Assembly (NCBI RefSeq): GCF_030123405.1
Contig: NZ_CP126110.1
Coordinates: 2,480,001-2,544,000, forward strand
Reading direction: 5' to 3'
Source of the DNA: Neobacillus sp. WH10
Lineage (GTDB): Bacteria; Bacillota; Bacilli; Bacillales; Cytobacillaceae
Length of the DNA: 64,000 bases
Shown here: positions 26,911-35,145 of the stretch, one piece after another
How positions within the stretch are numbered: position 1 is the first letter of the stretch
Layout: each line of letters starts with the position of its first letter
Notes under the pieces: generated by a model
The model's database searches: none
Told to the model about the DNA's origin: nothing
The model's input: only the letters and a program-made list of their open reading frames with translations
Program-made: the position numbers and the translations under genes

Positions 26911-27670
26911 TTGGAAAAAATGGCTGGGGGATTATGGCCTATTCCTGCTTGCTACTATCCTAATCGTAAGCGGTTGGGAGTGGGTTGTTAAGAAAGGGAT
27001 GATTCCTGCCTTTATATTGCCGGCACCTTCGGCAATCGGAGCGTCACTAATAGAAAACCGCCAGCTCTTATTGGAAACCCATTTGTCTGCAACCCTAAAA
27101 GAGGTCTTAATTGGTTTTGGGATATCACTTGCAGGCGGACTGGTAATAGGTATTGGAATGCACTTTTCTCGTGTATTAGAAAAAGTATTGTATCCGTTTC
27201 TGGTTATTTCACAAACAATTCCGATGATCGCGATTTCGCCAATCTTTATCATGTGGTTCGGTTATTCGATTTGGAGCAAAATTGCCGTAACGATTTTAAT
27301 TGCGATTTTCCCAATCATCGTAAGTACATTTGATGGACTGAAGGCTGGGGGAAAGGAATACAGAGAATTACTGCTGACAATGGGAGCAAATCGCTGGATT
27401 ATTTTTAAAAAAGTTCAGCTGCCGATGGCCATGCCGTCGATCTTATCTGGGTTGAAAATGTCTGTGGTTTATTGTGTTGTTGGGGCAACTATCGGAGAAT
27501 GGCTTGGTGCCAGTGTTGGATTAGGCTATTTCAGCAGACGGATGTCAGGTAACTTACAAGCAGACGCAGTGTTTGCTGCAATCTTCCTGCTTTCATTAAT
27601 GGGAATTGTCCTGTTTTTATTGATTAGTTTAATTGAAAAAAAATTATTGAAAAATATAATTCGCAACTAG
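26900..27670 (+). CDS. thiX: ABC transporter permease for thiamine pyrimidine precursors
   Basis: The 256-residue protein has six hydrophobic segments and the permease EAA-type loop DGLKAGGKEYRELLLTMGANRWIIFKKVQLPMAMPSI (residues about 145-181 region). It is of the SsuC/TauC/ThiX type. Start ATG lies inside thiZ. It forms the membrane channel for the ThiY-ThiZ partners. Confidence 0.93.
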   Translation: MKINWKKWLGDYGLFLLATILIVSGWEWVVKKGMIPAFILPAPSAIGASLIENRQLLLETHLSATLKEVLIGFGISLAGGLVIGIGMHFSRVLEKVLYPFLVISQTIPMIAISPIFIMWFGYSIWSKIAVTILIAIFPIIVSTFDGLKAGGKEYRELLLTMGANRWIIFKKVQLPMAMPSILSGLKMSVVYCVVGATIGEWLGASVGLGYFSRRMSGNLQADAVFAAIFLLSLMGIVLFLLISLIEKKLLKNIIRN

Positions 27671-27687
27671 AAAGGTTGAAAAATCCA

Positions 27688-28683
27688 ATGAAAAAAAGTT
27701 TATTAATTTTGTTCAGTCTAATGTTAATCATGTTAAGTGCTTGCGGGAAAGAGACTGCCGATAAAGCTTCTGGAAGTGACGAAAAGCTGCAGAAAGTGAG
27801 CTTAATGCTGGACTGGTATCCAAATGCAGTGCACTCATTTCTTTTTGCCGCTGAAGAAAAAGGCTATTTTAAAGAACAGGGGCTGGATGTTGATATTCAA
27901 ATGCCTGCAGATACAAATGATCCTCTAAGGCTTGTTGCTGCTGATAAAATCGACATGGCCATCAGCTATCAGCCCGAAGTGCTTGTGGCACGTGGAGAGA
28001 ATATTCCAGTTCAATCAATTGCTGCGCTCGTTCGCCATCCACTGAATCAATTAATGGTTGCTGCTGATAGTCCGATTCAAGCACCAAAGGACTTAGCTGG
28101 AAAAACGATTGGTTATCCAACGATTCCATTAGATGAAGCGATTATCCAAACGATGGTAAAAGCGGACGGCGGGGATGAGAAGAAAGTAAAAATGGTCGAT
28201 GTCGGCTGGGACTTGATTCCTGCAATGGCAACCAAAAAAACCGATGCATTGATTGGCGGATATATTAACCACGAAAAATTATTGCTAGAAAAAGAGGGTC
28301 ATCCAATACGCACGTTAAATCCTGCGGATTATGGCGTTCCCGATTATTATGAATTAGTGTTAGTTGCCAGTGAAAAAGGATTAAAAGAAAAGAAAGATGT
28401 GTATAAAAAGTTTATCGCAGCGATTACAAAGGGGCAAAAATTCGTAACAGATCATCCAAAGGAAGGCTTGTCTATATTAATGAAACATGAAGACAAAACC
28501 TCACCACTTGAAAAGGATATTGAAACAAAAAGCTTAGAAATCCTGCTCCCGCTGATGGACGCAAAAGATAAACCATTCGGCTACCAAGACCTAGAAACAT
28601 GGGAAAAGGCCGCCCAATGGTTGAAATCGAACAAAATGATAAAACAAGAAGTAAACGCTAAGGACTCATTTATTAATTTTTAG
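27688..28683 (+). CDS. thiY: substrate-binding lipoprotein for thiamine pyrimidine precursor
   Basis: The 331-residue protein begins with a lipoprotein signal peptide ending in a lipobox (MLSAC, Cys at about residue 19). The mature part has LMLDWYPNAVHSFLFAAEEKGYFKEQGLDVDI, the NMT1/THI5-like fold start, and MAISYQPEVLVARGENIPVQSIAAL. It should bind formylaminopyrimidine or HMP-like compounds outside the membrane. A TTG at 27676 is possible, but AAAGG abuts it; the ATG 27688 is 12-13 nt from that site. The 28530-28640 part is C-rich at codon ends. A dyad repeat follows the stop. Confidence 0.92.
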   Translation: MKKSLLILFSLMLIMLSACGKETADKASGSDEKLQKVSLMLDWYPNAVHSFLFAAEEKGYFKEQGLDVDIQMPADTNDPLRLVAADKIDMAISYQPEVLVARGENIPVQSIAALVRHPLNQLMVAADSPIQAPKDLAGKTIGYPTIPLDEAIIQTMVKADGGDEKKVKMVDVGWDLIPAMATKKTDALIGGYINHEKLLLEKEGHPIRTLNPADYGVPDYYELVLVASEKGLKEKKDVYKKFIAAITKGQKFVTDHPKEGLSILMKHEDKTSPLEKDIETKSLEILLPLMDAKDKPFGYQDLETWEKAAQWLKSNKMIKQEVNAKDSFINF

Positions 28684-28711
28684 CTATTTGTATGGTGAAT
28701 AGGTGAAAAAA

Positions 28712-28724
28712 GGTGTCAGGCACC
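28712..28724. repeat. GGTGTCAGGCACC dyad repeat after thiY
   Basis: Exact copy 29 bp after the thiY stop. It is followed by the palindrome GTGGACATTGTCCAC (28729-28743) and a degenerate inverted copy near 28747-28759. Confidence 0.9.
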
Positions 28725-28754
28725 ATCCGTGGACATTGTCCACAAATGGGCCTG

Positions 28755-28780
28755 ATACCAATAATGAGAATTATTGGTAT
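28755..28780. terminator. perfect hairpin between convergent thiY and tgl
   Basis: ATACCAATAAT pairs with ATTATTGGTAT around a GAGA loop, an 11-bp perfect stem. It includes the tgl stop codon. No clear T run follows on either strand, so termination is probable but not certain. Confidence 0.55.
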
Positions 28781-29520
28781 AATGAAGTATTTAAGTAGAT
28801 CGTTTGATAGTGTGGTCTGGTTATCATTCGCATGAGGTAGGCTGATTGTTTAGCATTCGGCATTCTTTTTTTATTTAGGAAGTTAATAATTTTGCTGGCG
28901 CTTTGGATGTCTACCCCATGGCCATAGTATTTGTCGTCGCCGAAATAGATGACATTTTCGGCACGCCAATGCGACTCTTTTGGGTCAAAATCGGGATTGT
29001 TGAAATGCATGACATCTCCTGGTAAATAATCGTCCCCATATTTTTGATTAATCGGCAGATCCTCATCAAATTGCCAATCCATCAAGTACAGCCGCCCAAA
29101 AAGGATATCAAACCTCTCGCTTCCAATCGAATAAAGAGTAGCAAGATATAAAACAATTGCGATGGCGGTAGAACAATCAAAGGCGTATAGCTTTCCATTT
29201 TTAATGATGTCCAGTATAGCAGCCGAAGGACGAACATCTGGCTTTAAGAGGAAGCCGCCATTTGCTAATCGATACCAATATTTATTATTGGGAAAGGCGT
29301 AGCGAAACGTTGTAAACTTTGCGCCACTTTTGTTTAGTTCTCGCGCCGCCCTCATTGTGTTTCTTCGAAAGAAAAGCTCAAATTTTAATTGCGCTATAGT
29401 TTGGTATTCATAAGTTTCATGATTTACAGCCATTTGTTTGACAATCGTTTTCTCTTCGTTATTGGATATGGCTTTATTGAGTTCCTCCGGTTCCACGACC
29501 TGATGATTTATTTTTATCAT
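28771..29520 (-). CDS. tgl: spore-coat protein-glutamine gamma-glutamyltransferase
   Basis: The 249-residue protein matches the Bacillus transglutaminase Tgl in length and motifs, with catalytic Cys116 in LYAFDCSTAIAIV, exactly the number used in B. subtilis, plus NGKLYAFD and LPGDVMHFNNPDFDP. It cross-links coat proteins late in sporulation. GGAGG lies 5 nt before the ATG. A CATATTTTT stretch upstream resembles a sigma-K -10 element (weak). A Fur-like box is also present upstream. Confidence 0.94.
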   Translation of the reverse strand: MIKINHQVVEPEELNKAISNNEEKTIVKQMAVNHETYEYQTIAQLKFELFFRRNTMRAARELNKSGAKFTTFRYAFPNNKYWYRLANGGFLLKPDVRPSAAILDIIKNGKLYAFDCSTAIAIVLYLATLYSIGSERFDILFGRLYLMDWQFDEDLPINQKYGDDYLPGDVMHFNNPDFDPKESHWRAENVIYFGDDKYYGHGVDIQSASKIINFLNKKRMPNAKQSAYLMRMITRPHYQTIYLNTSLYQ

Positions 29521-29573
29521 TCCAGCCTCCTGGTTTCGATATCAACTCCTTTAATAAAAATATGAAGCAAAAT

Positions 29574-29588
29574 AAATAATAATTATCA
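29574..29588. promoter_or_regulatory. Fur-like box upstream of tgl
   Basis: AAATAATAATTATCA matches the 7-1-7 Fur consensus (TGATAAT-N-ATTATCA) at 12 of 14 positions. It lies 54 bp before tgl. A/T-rich chance matches occur, so it is only a candidate. Confidence 0.3.
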
Positions 29589-29647
29589 TTTCTAGAGAAT
29601 TTCAGATGTTTCAAAAAGCTATTAACACAAGAAAACACTGCACCGTA

Positions 29648-29691
29648 AATAAAAAAGTGGACACTGTCCACTCCAAACGGACAGTGTCCAC
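29648..29691 (-). terminator. terminator after the minus-strand MFS gene
   Basis: A perfect 13-bp stem GTGGACACTGTCC (29657-29669) / GGACAGTGTCCAC (29679-29691) is followed on the minus strand by TTTTTTATT. It again carries the GGACA/TGTCC motif. Confidence 0.88.
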
Positions 29692-29695
29692 GAAT

Positions 29696-29708
29696 GGTGC
29701 CTGACACC
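29696..29708. repeat. dyad repeat next to the MFS stop codon
   Basis: Exact GGTGCCTGACACC on the plus strand, one base from the stop codon of the minus-strand MFS gene and 4 bp from its terminator stem. Confidence 0.9.
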
Positions 29709-29709
29709 A

Positions 29710-30948
29710 TTAATAGGACGCTTTTTTTCTTGAATAAAACTTGGGTGATTTATTGTTTTTCATGAATTTAAGGTACATTAGCAAGAAGACGAGGGCGCTA
29801 AAGAACCTTAATATAGAGATTATTCCCATGGATTTTACTATGCCGGTTACTTCCAAGAACCAAATTCCGATTTGCGGCGCGACAAAGGCGACAAAAGATA
29901 AAAGGACATTATAAGTTGTGATGCAATAGGTTCTTTTTTCTTTTGGAGATTTCTCTAACAATAGGTTGAACAATAAAAGCGTGGTGCCGGAAACAAAAAA
30001 GCCCGATGTCATTTGCACAATAGTAATATAAACTAGATTAGTAGACAACACTGTTAAAAACGGAGCTGTTGCCATTCCTGCTGCTACCCAAACGAGCACC
30101 AATGTGTTTGATTTTTGCTCCGCCCATTTCTTCCATAAAGGGAACGAGAATATTTGCACCAATTGATTGCCAACTGAAAAAATACTAATCCACAAAATCG
30201 TAGCATGGGCATATTTCACATGATAAATATTGAATAGACCCCATGCCATTTGCCATGAGAAGTTAAAGCAAAGGGCGCTAATGAGAAACCATTTATAGCC
30301 CTTATCCTTAAAAATGGTCCAATCCATCGACGATTTTTTTTGTTCTATGCTCGACTTTGGTGCAGCTTTTTCTTTATGCTTCATTAAAAAAAATACTTCT
30401 AATACGCCAAAAATAAATGCAATGACAAATAATAACTGATATGCAGCTGCATTTTCAGTCTGTTTTTTCATGACAATCCCGATAATTAAAGTCGTAACCA
30501 TTCCAACAATCGTTAATAGTCGATTTCGGTCACTGAAAAACGCCCCTCTACGCTCCTCTTTAATCATCCCGCTAATTAATGTCTGCCAGCCAATGTTGGA
30601 AATCGTTCCAGGAACATTCATTAAAGCGACAATAATTAAAAAAGCCCATGACTGATAAGAAGAATGAATAAAAACCACGCCTGCTAAAAGCAAAAACATG
30701 ATTCTAGCCCAAAAAACGGACAGTGCGACAGTTTTCTTTTGCCGCTCGAGCCGATTTAACAGGATCGCAGCTGGTATCGTCATGACCAGTGCAACCAATG
30801 GCGGAAGGGAACTGATCAAACCCACTTGATAATTGGTTGCACCAAGGATGGATATCGCGAAAATCGGAAAGAAGTTACTTGCAAGATTCACAGCAATGGT
30901 GGACACCATTCCATGATAGATACTGACTTTTTCGTTATATGTGCGCAT
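29710..30948 (-). CDS. MFS transporter
   Basis: The 412-residue protein has about twelve membrane helices in two halves, with a basic loop LNRLERQKKTVALS after helix two (motif A region) and GFFVSGTTLLLFNLLLEKSPKEKRT late in the second half. I cannot assign a substrate; the fold is like the multidrug or sugar-efflux branches. Its stop codon lies 1 bp from a dyad repeat. The gene is alone on its strand between tgl and the cold-shock gene. Confidence 0.85.
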   Translation of the reverse strand: MRTYNEKVSIYHGMVSTIAVNLASNFFPIFAISILGATNYQVGLISSLPPLVALVMTIPAAILLNRLERQKKTVALSVFWARIMFLLLAGVVFIHSSYQSWAFLIIVALMNVPGTISNIGWQTLISGMIKEERRGAFFSDRNRLLTIVGMVTTLIIGIVMKKQTENAAAYQLLFVIAFIFGVLEVFFLMKHKEKAAPKSSIEQKKSSMDWTIFKDKGYKWFLISALCFNFSWQMAWGLFNIYHVKYAHATILWISIFSVGNQLVQIFSFPLWKKWAEQKSNTLVLVWVAAGMATAPFLTVLSTNLVYITIVQMTSGFFVSGTTLLLFNLLLEKSPKEKRTYCITTYNVLLSFVAFVAPQIGIWFLEVTGIVKSMGIISILRFFSALVFLLMYLKFMKNNKSPKFYSRKKASY

Positions 30949-31119
30949 GTGCCTTCACCATTTCTTTATAAATTCTCTAGATATTATACAACCAAAAACC
31001 ATGAATCTACAGGATAATTTTTTTTATTTAAGAACTTCGGAATATTTAAAAAATTAAACAATCTAAATTCAAATTCGATATCTTTTTCTATAATAGAATC
31101 ATCCTTTCTGTATAGGAGT

Positions 31120-31148
31120 TTGCTTTATCTTATTGTTTCTGTTATACT
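31120..31148 (+). promoter_or_regulatory. sigma-A promoter of the cold-shock gene
   Basis: TTGCTT (31120-31125) and TATACT (31143-31148) with a 17-bp spacer. The transcript would have a leader of about 115 nt before the start codon, as is usual for csp genes. The interval 30949-31119 holds no gene that I can see. Confidence 0.75.
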
Positions 31149-31269
31149 TAAGAAGAATTATTTTTGTGAGTCGGCAAGAACGTTAAAGTGATTACTGCTT
31201 TCTGTCTTGAAGATTTGAGCAAGGATAGTAACACATTGTGTGCGGTGCACACAGCAGGAGGAAACACAC

Positions 31270-31470
31270 ATGGAACAAGGTAAAGTAAAATGGTTTAATG
31301 CAGAAAAAGGTTTTGGATTCATCGAACGCGAAGCTGGAGATGACGTATTCGTACACTTCTCAGCAATCCAAGGCGAAGGCTTCAAATCTTTAGACGAAGG
31401 CCAAGCAGTTACTTTTGACGTAGAACAAGGTCAACGCGGACCACAAGCTTCTAACGTTCGTAAAGCATAA
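31270..31470 (+). CDS. csp: cold-shock protein, CspB/CspD type
   Basis: The 66-residue protein is a complete cold-shock domain: GKVKWFNAEKGFGFIE (RNP1) and DVFVHFSAI (RNP2), ending PQASNVRKA. It binds single-stranded RNA and DNA as a chaperone. ATG has GGAGG 8 nt upstream; a longer frame from 31240 adds ten unlike residues. Its codons are those of a highly expressed gene. The 115-nt leader contains complementary GTGTGC/GCACAC runs just before the ribosome site, which may control translation with temperature. Confidence 0.97.
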   Translation: MEQGKVKWFNAEKGFGFIEREAGDDVFVHFSAIQGEGFKSLDEGQAVTFDVEQGQRGPQASNVRKA

Positions 31471-31482
31471 TATTAGCTAACA

Positions 31483-31513
31483 AAAAAAAGACTCTCTCGC
31501 AGAGTCTTTTTTT
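31483..31513 (+). terminator. Rho-independent terminator after csp
   Basis: AAAAAAAGACTCT pairs perfectly with AGAGTCTTTTTTT around a CTCGC loop. Confidence 0.95.
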
Positions 31514-31758
31514 ATGCTCAAAAAACGGCTAAACTGATTCGGTTTTTGCAACGTTCCGCACCTTGTTCAATAGAAAAGCTCAACAAATGAGCATGGAACA
31601 TGAACCAATAAACCAATTGGGGCTTCTTTTTTTCATAGATAAAATCAACCCCTCGGAGCTTCTTGCTGTATAGGATAGGATTGCTTTGATGAAAATTATC
31701 ATTCTTTACATGAAATGATATAATCAAATAAACATACATAGAGGAAGGAAGTGTAGGA

Positions 31759-32580
31759 ATGGTGATCCCAAGGGCTCAAATAGATAAAACTGATTTGACG
31801 CAATATATTCCGCCAAAAGGGGACTTCGAAGTTTTTCGTGATGACGACCATTATAAAGAAAAGCTTAAGGAGTGGGGACTATCGTCCGCTAAAGAAGCGA
31901 AACGGGAATTTTGGTATAAGGATCGAAGCAATCATCGACTTGTTACCATTAAAGGATATGAGGTGTACGGTGGGGGAGTAGAATATAACACCATTGTAAT
32001 TGAATTTCAAGATGGAAATCTGAGCTGTATCCACCCAGCCTATATAAAAGAAATGCAGCAGTCAAGCTTTGGAAAAGAAAGCCTATTGGCGCTTGAGGAT
32101 TTAGATAGTACGTCAGGCACAGTGCAAGTTTCAGTAAAGGAAATCGTGCCATCTGAAACTGAAACGGTTAATACAAAAGAATCTCCAAAAAAGGAAAAGG
32201 CGGCTAAATCTGCTAAGGAAGCGAAGCCAAAGAAAGAGAAGGCACCAAAGCTTGAGCTTCCTGCGGAAAAAGTTCATTTTACAGCGAAGGTTAAACAGTT
32301 CTCACTTGTATACAATCCTTTTAACGAAGAAAATGATGAGGTGGTTGTTTTAGAGAATGTCCAAATTGTCCAGGATAATCCACTAGACCTTGGGTTAGCC
32401 TGGTGCAGTCACAGTAAAACTCTGAAAAAATTCGAATTAGTCGCAGGGGATTTGCTTGAATTTGACGGTAAGGTTGCCGCAAAAAAAATGGGTAAAGGAA
32501 AGGACGCACCTGAAGAATTCGTAGTAGATACAGCAGTGTTGTATAAAGTTAATAATCCGTCCAAAATTATTAAAAAATAG
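31759..32580 (+). CDS. uncharacterised two-domain protein with Lys-rich linker
   Basis: I do not recognise this 273-residue protein. Residues 1-125 form one compact region (PRAQIDKTDLTQYIPPKGDFEVF, YKDRSNHRLVTIKGYEVYGGG). Residues about 130-165 are a Lys/Ala/Glu/Pro-rich linker (EKAAKSAKEAKPKKEKAPK). Residues 168-273 look beta-rich (VHFTAKVKQFSLVYN, LVAGDLLEFDGKVAAKK), with spacing like an OB-type barrel, so nucleic-acid binding is a possibility. No signal peptide. ATG or upstream GTG follows GAGGAAGG. Terminator follows directly. Confidence 0.75.
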   Translation: MVIPRAQIDKTDLTQYIPPKGDFEVFRDDDHYKEKLKEWGLSSAKEAKREFWYKDRSNHRLVTIKGYEVYGGGVEYNTIVIEFQDGNLSCIHPAYIKEMQQSSFGKESLLALEDLDSTSGTVQVSVKEIVPSETETVNTKESPKKEKAAKSAKEAKPKKEKAPKLELPAEKVHFTAKVKQFSLVYNPFNEENDEVVVLENVQIVQDNPLDLGLAWCSHSKTLKKFELVAGDLLEFDGKVAAKKMGKGKDAPEEFVVDTAVLYKVNNPSKIIKK

Positions 32581-32610
32581 GACTTCCTCGGAGGTCCTAT
32601 TTATTTTTAT
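32576..32610 (+). terminator. Rho-independent terminator after the two-domain protein gene
   Basis: AATAGGAC with TTCC pairs with GGAGGTCCTATT; TTATTTTTA follows. The stem starts inside the stop codon. Confidence 0.8.
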
Positions 32611-32741
32611 GGGATATAAATCTCCAACCGACGTTGTTACAAAAAGCCTGCACATTAGGGGTTTGAAAATTATTTGAGGTATATTATTCGGAAATCGCGT
32701 ATAATGAAATCTCGGAGTTATTTTTCAAGGAGAACAGAATT

Positions 32742-34112
32742 ATGAATCAAACATTTACAATTAAAGAAAAAACAAAGCAAATATTTGTCTTGTTAATCCC
32801 GATTTTAATCACACAACTTGGTATGTTTTCGATGGTATTTTTCAATACGATCATGTCAGGTAAATATAATTCCTCCGATTTAGCGGGAGTAGCGATCGGC
32901 TCATCGATTTGGAGTCCGATTTTTAACGGAATTAGTGGTATTCTTCTTGCAGTCTCGCCGATTGCTGCCCAACGGTTCGGGGAAAAGAAGAGCAACGAGG
33001 TTTCCTCTGTTGTGAGGCATGGAATTTACCTTTCCGTTATGATCGCATTCATTGTCATCATTCTTGGATTTTTCTTTTTAGATCCCATCTTAGATAAAAT
33101 GAAGCTGCCTGCCAGTGTTCAGAAAACGGCCTTTGATTATTTGGCAGGTCTTAGTTATGGACTTCTACCATTATTCATTTTTAACGTGTTAAGATCTTTT
33201 ATTTATGCATTAGGAAAAACACGTGTGGTTATGGTTATCATGCTCATGTCCTTACCAATCAATTTCTTTTTGAACTATGCGTTCATCTTTGGAAAGTTTG
33301 GTTTCCCAGAGCTTGGAGGTGCCGGAGCAGGATATGCTACGTCCATTACGTACTGGGTTATCATGGGGATGACGTTGTTTATCGTAAAAACACAGGATCC
33401 ATTTTCTTCTTATTCAGTGTTTGCTAATTTGAAGGAATTTTCTTGGGATAAGTGTAAAGAAATTTTAAAAATCGGCATACCGATGGGGCTTTCTACTTTC
33501 TTCGAGACAAGTATGTTTGCCGTTGTTATGATCCTGTTGAGTAAGTTTAATGTCACCACGATCGCCGCATATCAATCGGCGTTAAATATCGTTTCATTTT
33601 TATACATGATTCCGATTAGTATTTCTACAGCGTTAACTGTTCTAGTCGGTTATGAAGTAGGGGCAAAACGATATAAAGACGCGAAACAGTATAGCTGGTT
33701 AGGCGTGTTGCTCGCTATCTTAATTGCCACAGGTACTGGTATATTAGTCGTCGCATTCCGCTACCAGGTTGCTGGTTTATATTCAAATGAAACAGCTGTT
33801 ATCAGCTTAACAGCAAACTTCTTAATTTTTGCGTTGTTTTTTCAAATATCGGATGCTATCCAGGCAACGGCGCAGGCGGCATTAAGAGGGTATAAAGACG
33901 TCAATCTTGCTTTTATCATGACCCTAATCGCATATTGGCTAATCTGTTTACCAGTTGGCTATCTGCTGGCTAATTTCACCAGTCTGGGAGCAAGAGGCTA
34001 CTGGATCGGATTAACAATCGGATTACTAGCTGCAGGAATAGCCCTATCCATCAGACTCATCTACATCCAAAAACGGAAATTCATCAATATTCAAGTTAAA
34101 GAAGTTGTGTAG
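32742..34112 (+). CDS. MATE-family efflux transporter
   Basis: The 456-residue protein has twelve hydrophobic segments in two homologous halves and MATE features: FNTIMSGKYNSSDLAGVAIGSSIWSP near the N-terminus, GAGAGYATSITYW mid-protein and AAYQSALNIVSFLYMIPISISTALTVLVGYEVGA in the second half. It should export cationic drugs or metabolites with H+ or Na+. ATG follows AAGGAG. The coding end is moderately C-rich and the stop lies next to a long hairpin containing the dyad repeat. Confidence 0.93.
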   Translation: MNQTFTIKEKTKQIFVLLIPILITQLGMFSMVFFNTIMSGKYNSSDLAGVAIGSSIWSPIFNGISGILLAVSPIAAQRFGEKKSNEVSSVVRHGIYLSVMIAFIVIILGFFFLDPILDKMKLPASVQKTAFDYLAGLSYGLLPLFIFNVLRSFIYALGKTRVVMVIMLMSLPINFFLNYAFIFGKFGFPELGGAGAGYATSITYWVIMGMTLFIVKTQDPFSSYSVFANLKEFSWDKCKEILKIGIPMGLSTFFETSMFAVVMILLSKFNVTTIAAYQSALNIVSFLYMIPISISTALTVLVGYEVGAKRYKDAKQYSWLGVLLAILIATGTGILVVAFRYQVAGLYSNETAVISLTANFLIFALFFQISDAIQATAQAALRGYKDVNLAFIMTLIAYWLICLPVGYLLANFTSLGARGYWIGLTIGLLAAGIALSIRLIYIQKRKFINIQVKEVV

Positions 34113-34147
34113 GTTAGTAATGGTGTCAGGCACCATTACTAACTTTT
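34113..34147 (+). terminator. long hairpin built around a GGTGTCAGGCACC repeat
   Basis: GTTAGTAATGGTG (34113-34125) pairs with CACCATTACTAAC (34131-34143); the exact dyad repeat at 34122-34134 forms its top. TTTTG follows. Here the repeat itself is part of the probable terminator of the MATE gene. Confidence 0.75.
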
Positions 34148-34205
34148 GAGTAGTGATAATTGAATTACGAATGAAATTAAGAGAATTAGAGAATTAAATA
34201 AAAAA

Positions 34206-34240
34206 AATGTAATGGTGTTTTTCTGCCATTACATTTTTTT
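34206..34240. terminator. bidirectional terminator
   Basis: AATGTAATGG (34206-34215) pairs with CCATTACATT (34226-34235), with A and T runs on the outer sides. It overlaps the end of the small minus-strand gene. Confidence 0.85.
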
Positions 34241-34423
34241 TGCTTTATTTTTCTGATTTTTGGTGATCCTTCTAATAATATATATACCTGCAAGCAAAGC
34301 TAATAAGTTCAATGAATCTCCGAAATTAATGGTCAAACTGAAATGATTGTTTACTCTGACATCATTTTTACTGTCGTTTGAAGTAGAATTAAACCCCAAT
34401 TCTTGAACCGCTTCTTTTGCCAT
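34229..34423 (-). CDS. small membrane-anchored protein, unknown
   Basis: This 64-residue protein has a polar N-terminal half (MAKEAVQELGFNSTSNDSKND), a hydrophobic segment (SLNLLALLAGIYIIRRI, about residues 37-53) and a basic tail. AGAGGTG lies 5 nt before the ATG and a terminator overlaps its end, so it is probably expressed. I recognise no family. The interval between it and the next gene (34424-34501) is empty. Confidence 0.6.
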   Translation of the reverse strand: MAKEAVQELGFNSTSNDSKNDVRVNNHFSLTINFGDSLNLLALLAGIYIIRRITKNQKNKAKKM

Positions 34424-34501
34424 AAGTTCACCTCTATAGAAAAATTATTTAAGACCTTCCGCAAAAAAATCCAAACAATTCTACTAAAATACTAAAATAA
34501 T

Positions 34502-34527
34502 GACGCCATCCCTTAAAGAATAGCGTC
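34502..34527 (-). terminator. candidate terminator after the 65-residue protein gene
   Basis: On the minus strand GACGCTAT pairs with ATGGCGTC (one G-T pair), followed by ATTATTTTAG. Weak T run. Confidence 0.5.
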
Positions 34528-34533
34528 TCGTTG

Positions 34534-34731
34534 TTAGAATAATTTTTTTTGACCAAACCATTTAGAAAATAGACTTTGGTTTTTATCCGTGATAATTAGT
34601 TCGTCCATTATTAATTTTTCACGATTGTTATGAATCCATTTCTGTAGTTCATGTTTATCTTTACAATGCGTATAATATGTTTCCCCACCTTTTCCAAGTG
34701 CGTTGACAACATATCTACAAGTGTTTCCCAT
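34534..34731 (-). CDS. small hypothetical protein
   Basis: The 65-residue protein MGNTCRYVVNALGKGGETYY... has no family that I recognise. The ATG at 34731 is chosen because AAAGGTGG precedes it by 5 nt; the longer open frame to 34800 lacks a ribosome site. It has no membrane segment. It has a mix of acidic and basic residues and a C-terminal aromatic SKWFGQKKLF. Confidence 0.55.
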   Translation of the reverse strand: MGNTCRYVVNALGKGGETYYTHCKDKHELQKWIHNNREKLIMDELIITDKNQSLFSKWFGQKKLF

Positions 34732-34882
34732 AATGCCCACCTTTAAAATAATTAGTATTCTATATGAGATTATATCAGGGTTATTAAAATAGTCCATCAT
34801 TATTTTTCATCAAAATTCTCCAAATATCTTCATACGAAAAAACTCTACTATTTTTAAAAGTAGTCTTCAGCGTTGAAAGGAA

Positions 34883-34896
34883 ACTAAGCGCTTTCA
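34883..34896 (-). promoter_or_regulatory. cre-like (CcpA) box
   Basis: On the minus strand TGAAAGCGCTTAGT matches the cre consensus except at the last two positions. It also forms one arm of a TTGAAAG/CTTTCAA inverted repeat at 34874-34897. It lies 250 bp before the TetR gene; no target is obvious. The rest of 34801-35145 shows nothing else. Confidence 0.25.
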
Positions 34897-35145
34897 AAAT
34901 TTGTTACGAAATAATGTCTTCCGACACTCTTTATGCGAATCCTGTACAGATTAAGGATTTCGAATTCTATGTATTATTAGGGAAATATAATATTATTATG
35001 TAAACTGAAATCCAATACGAATTCATTTATCCTTACCAGTCCATTTCATTCTAATATATTTGCTTTGGTGTAGAAGATTGATATATGTTTTAATTATACT
35101 AAGACTATTCAACCAAATTACTATACTTATAAATGGAGGTAAAAA

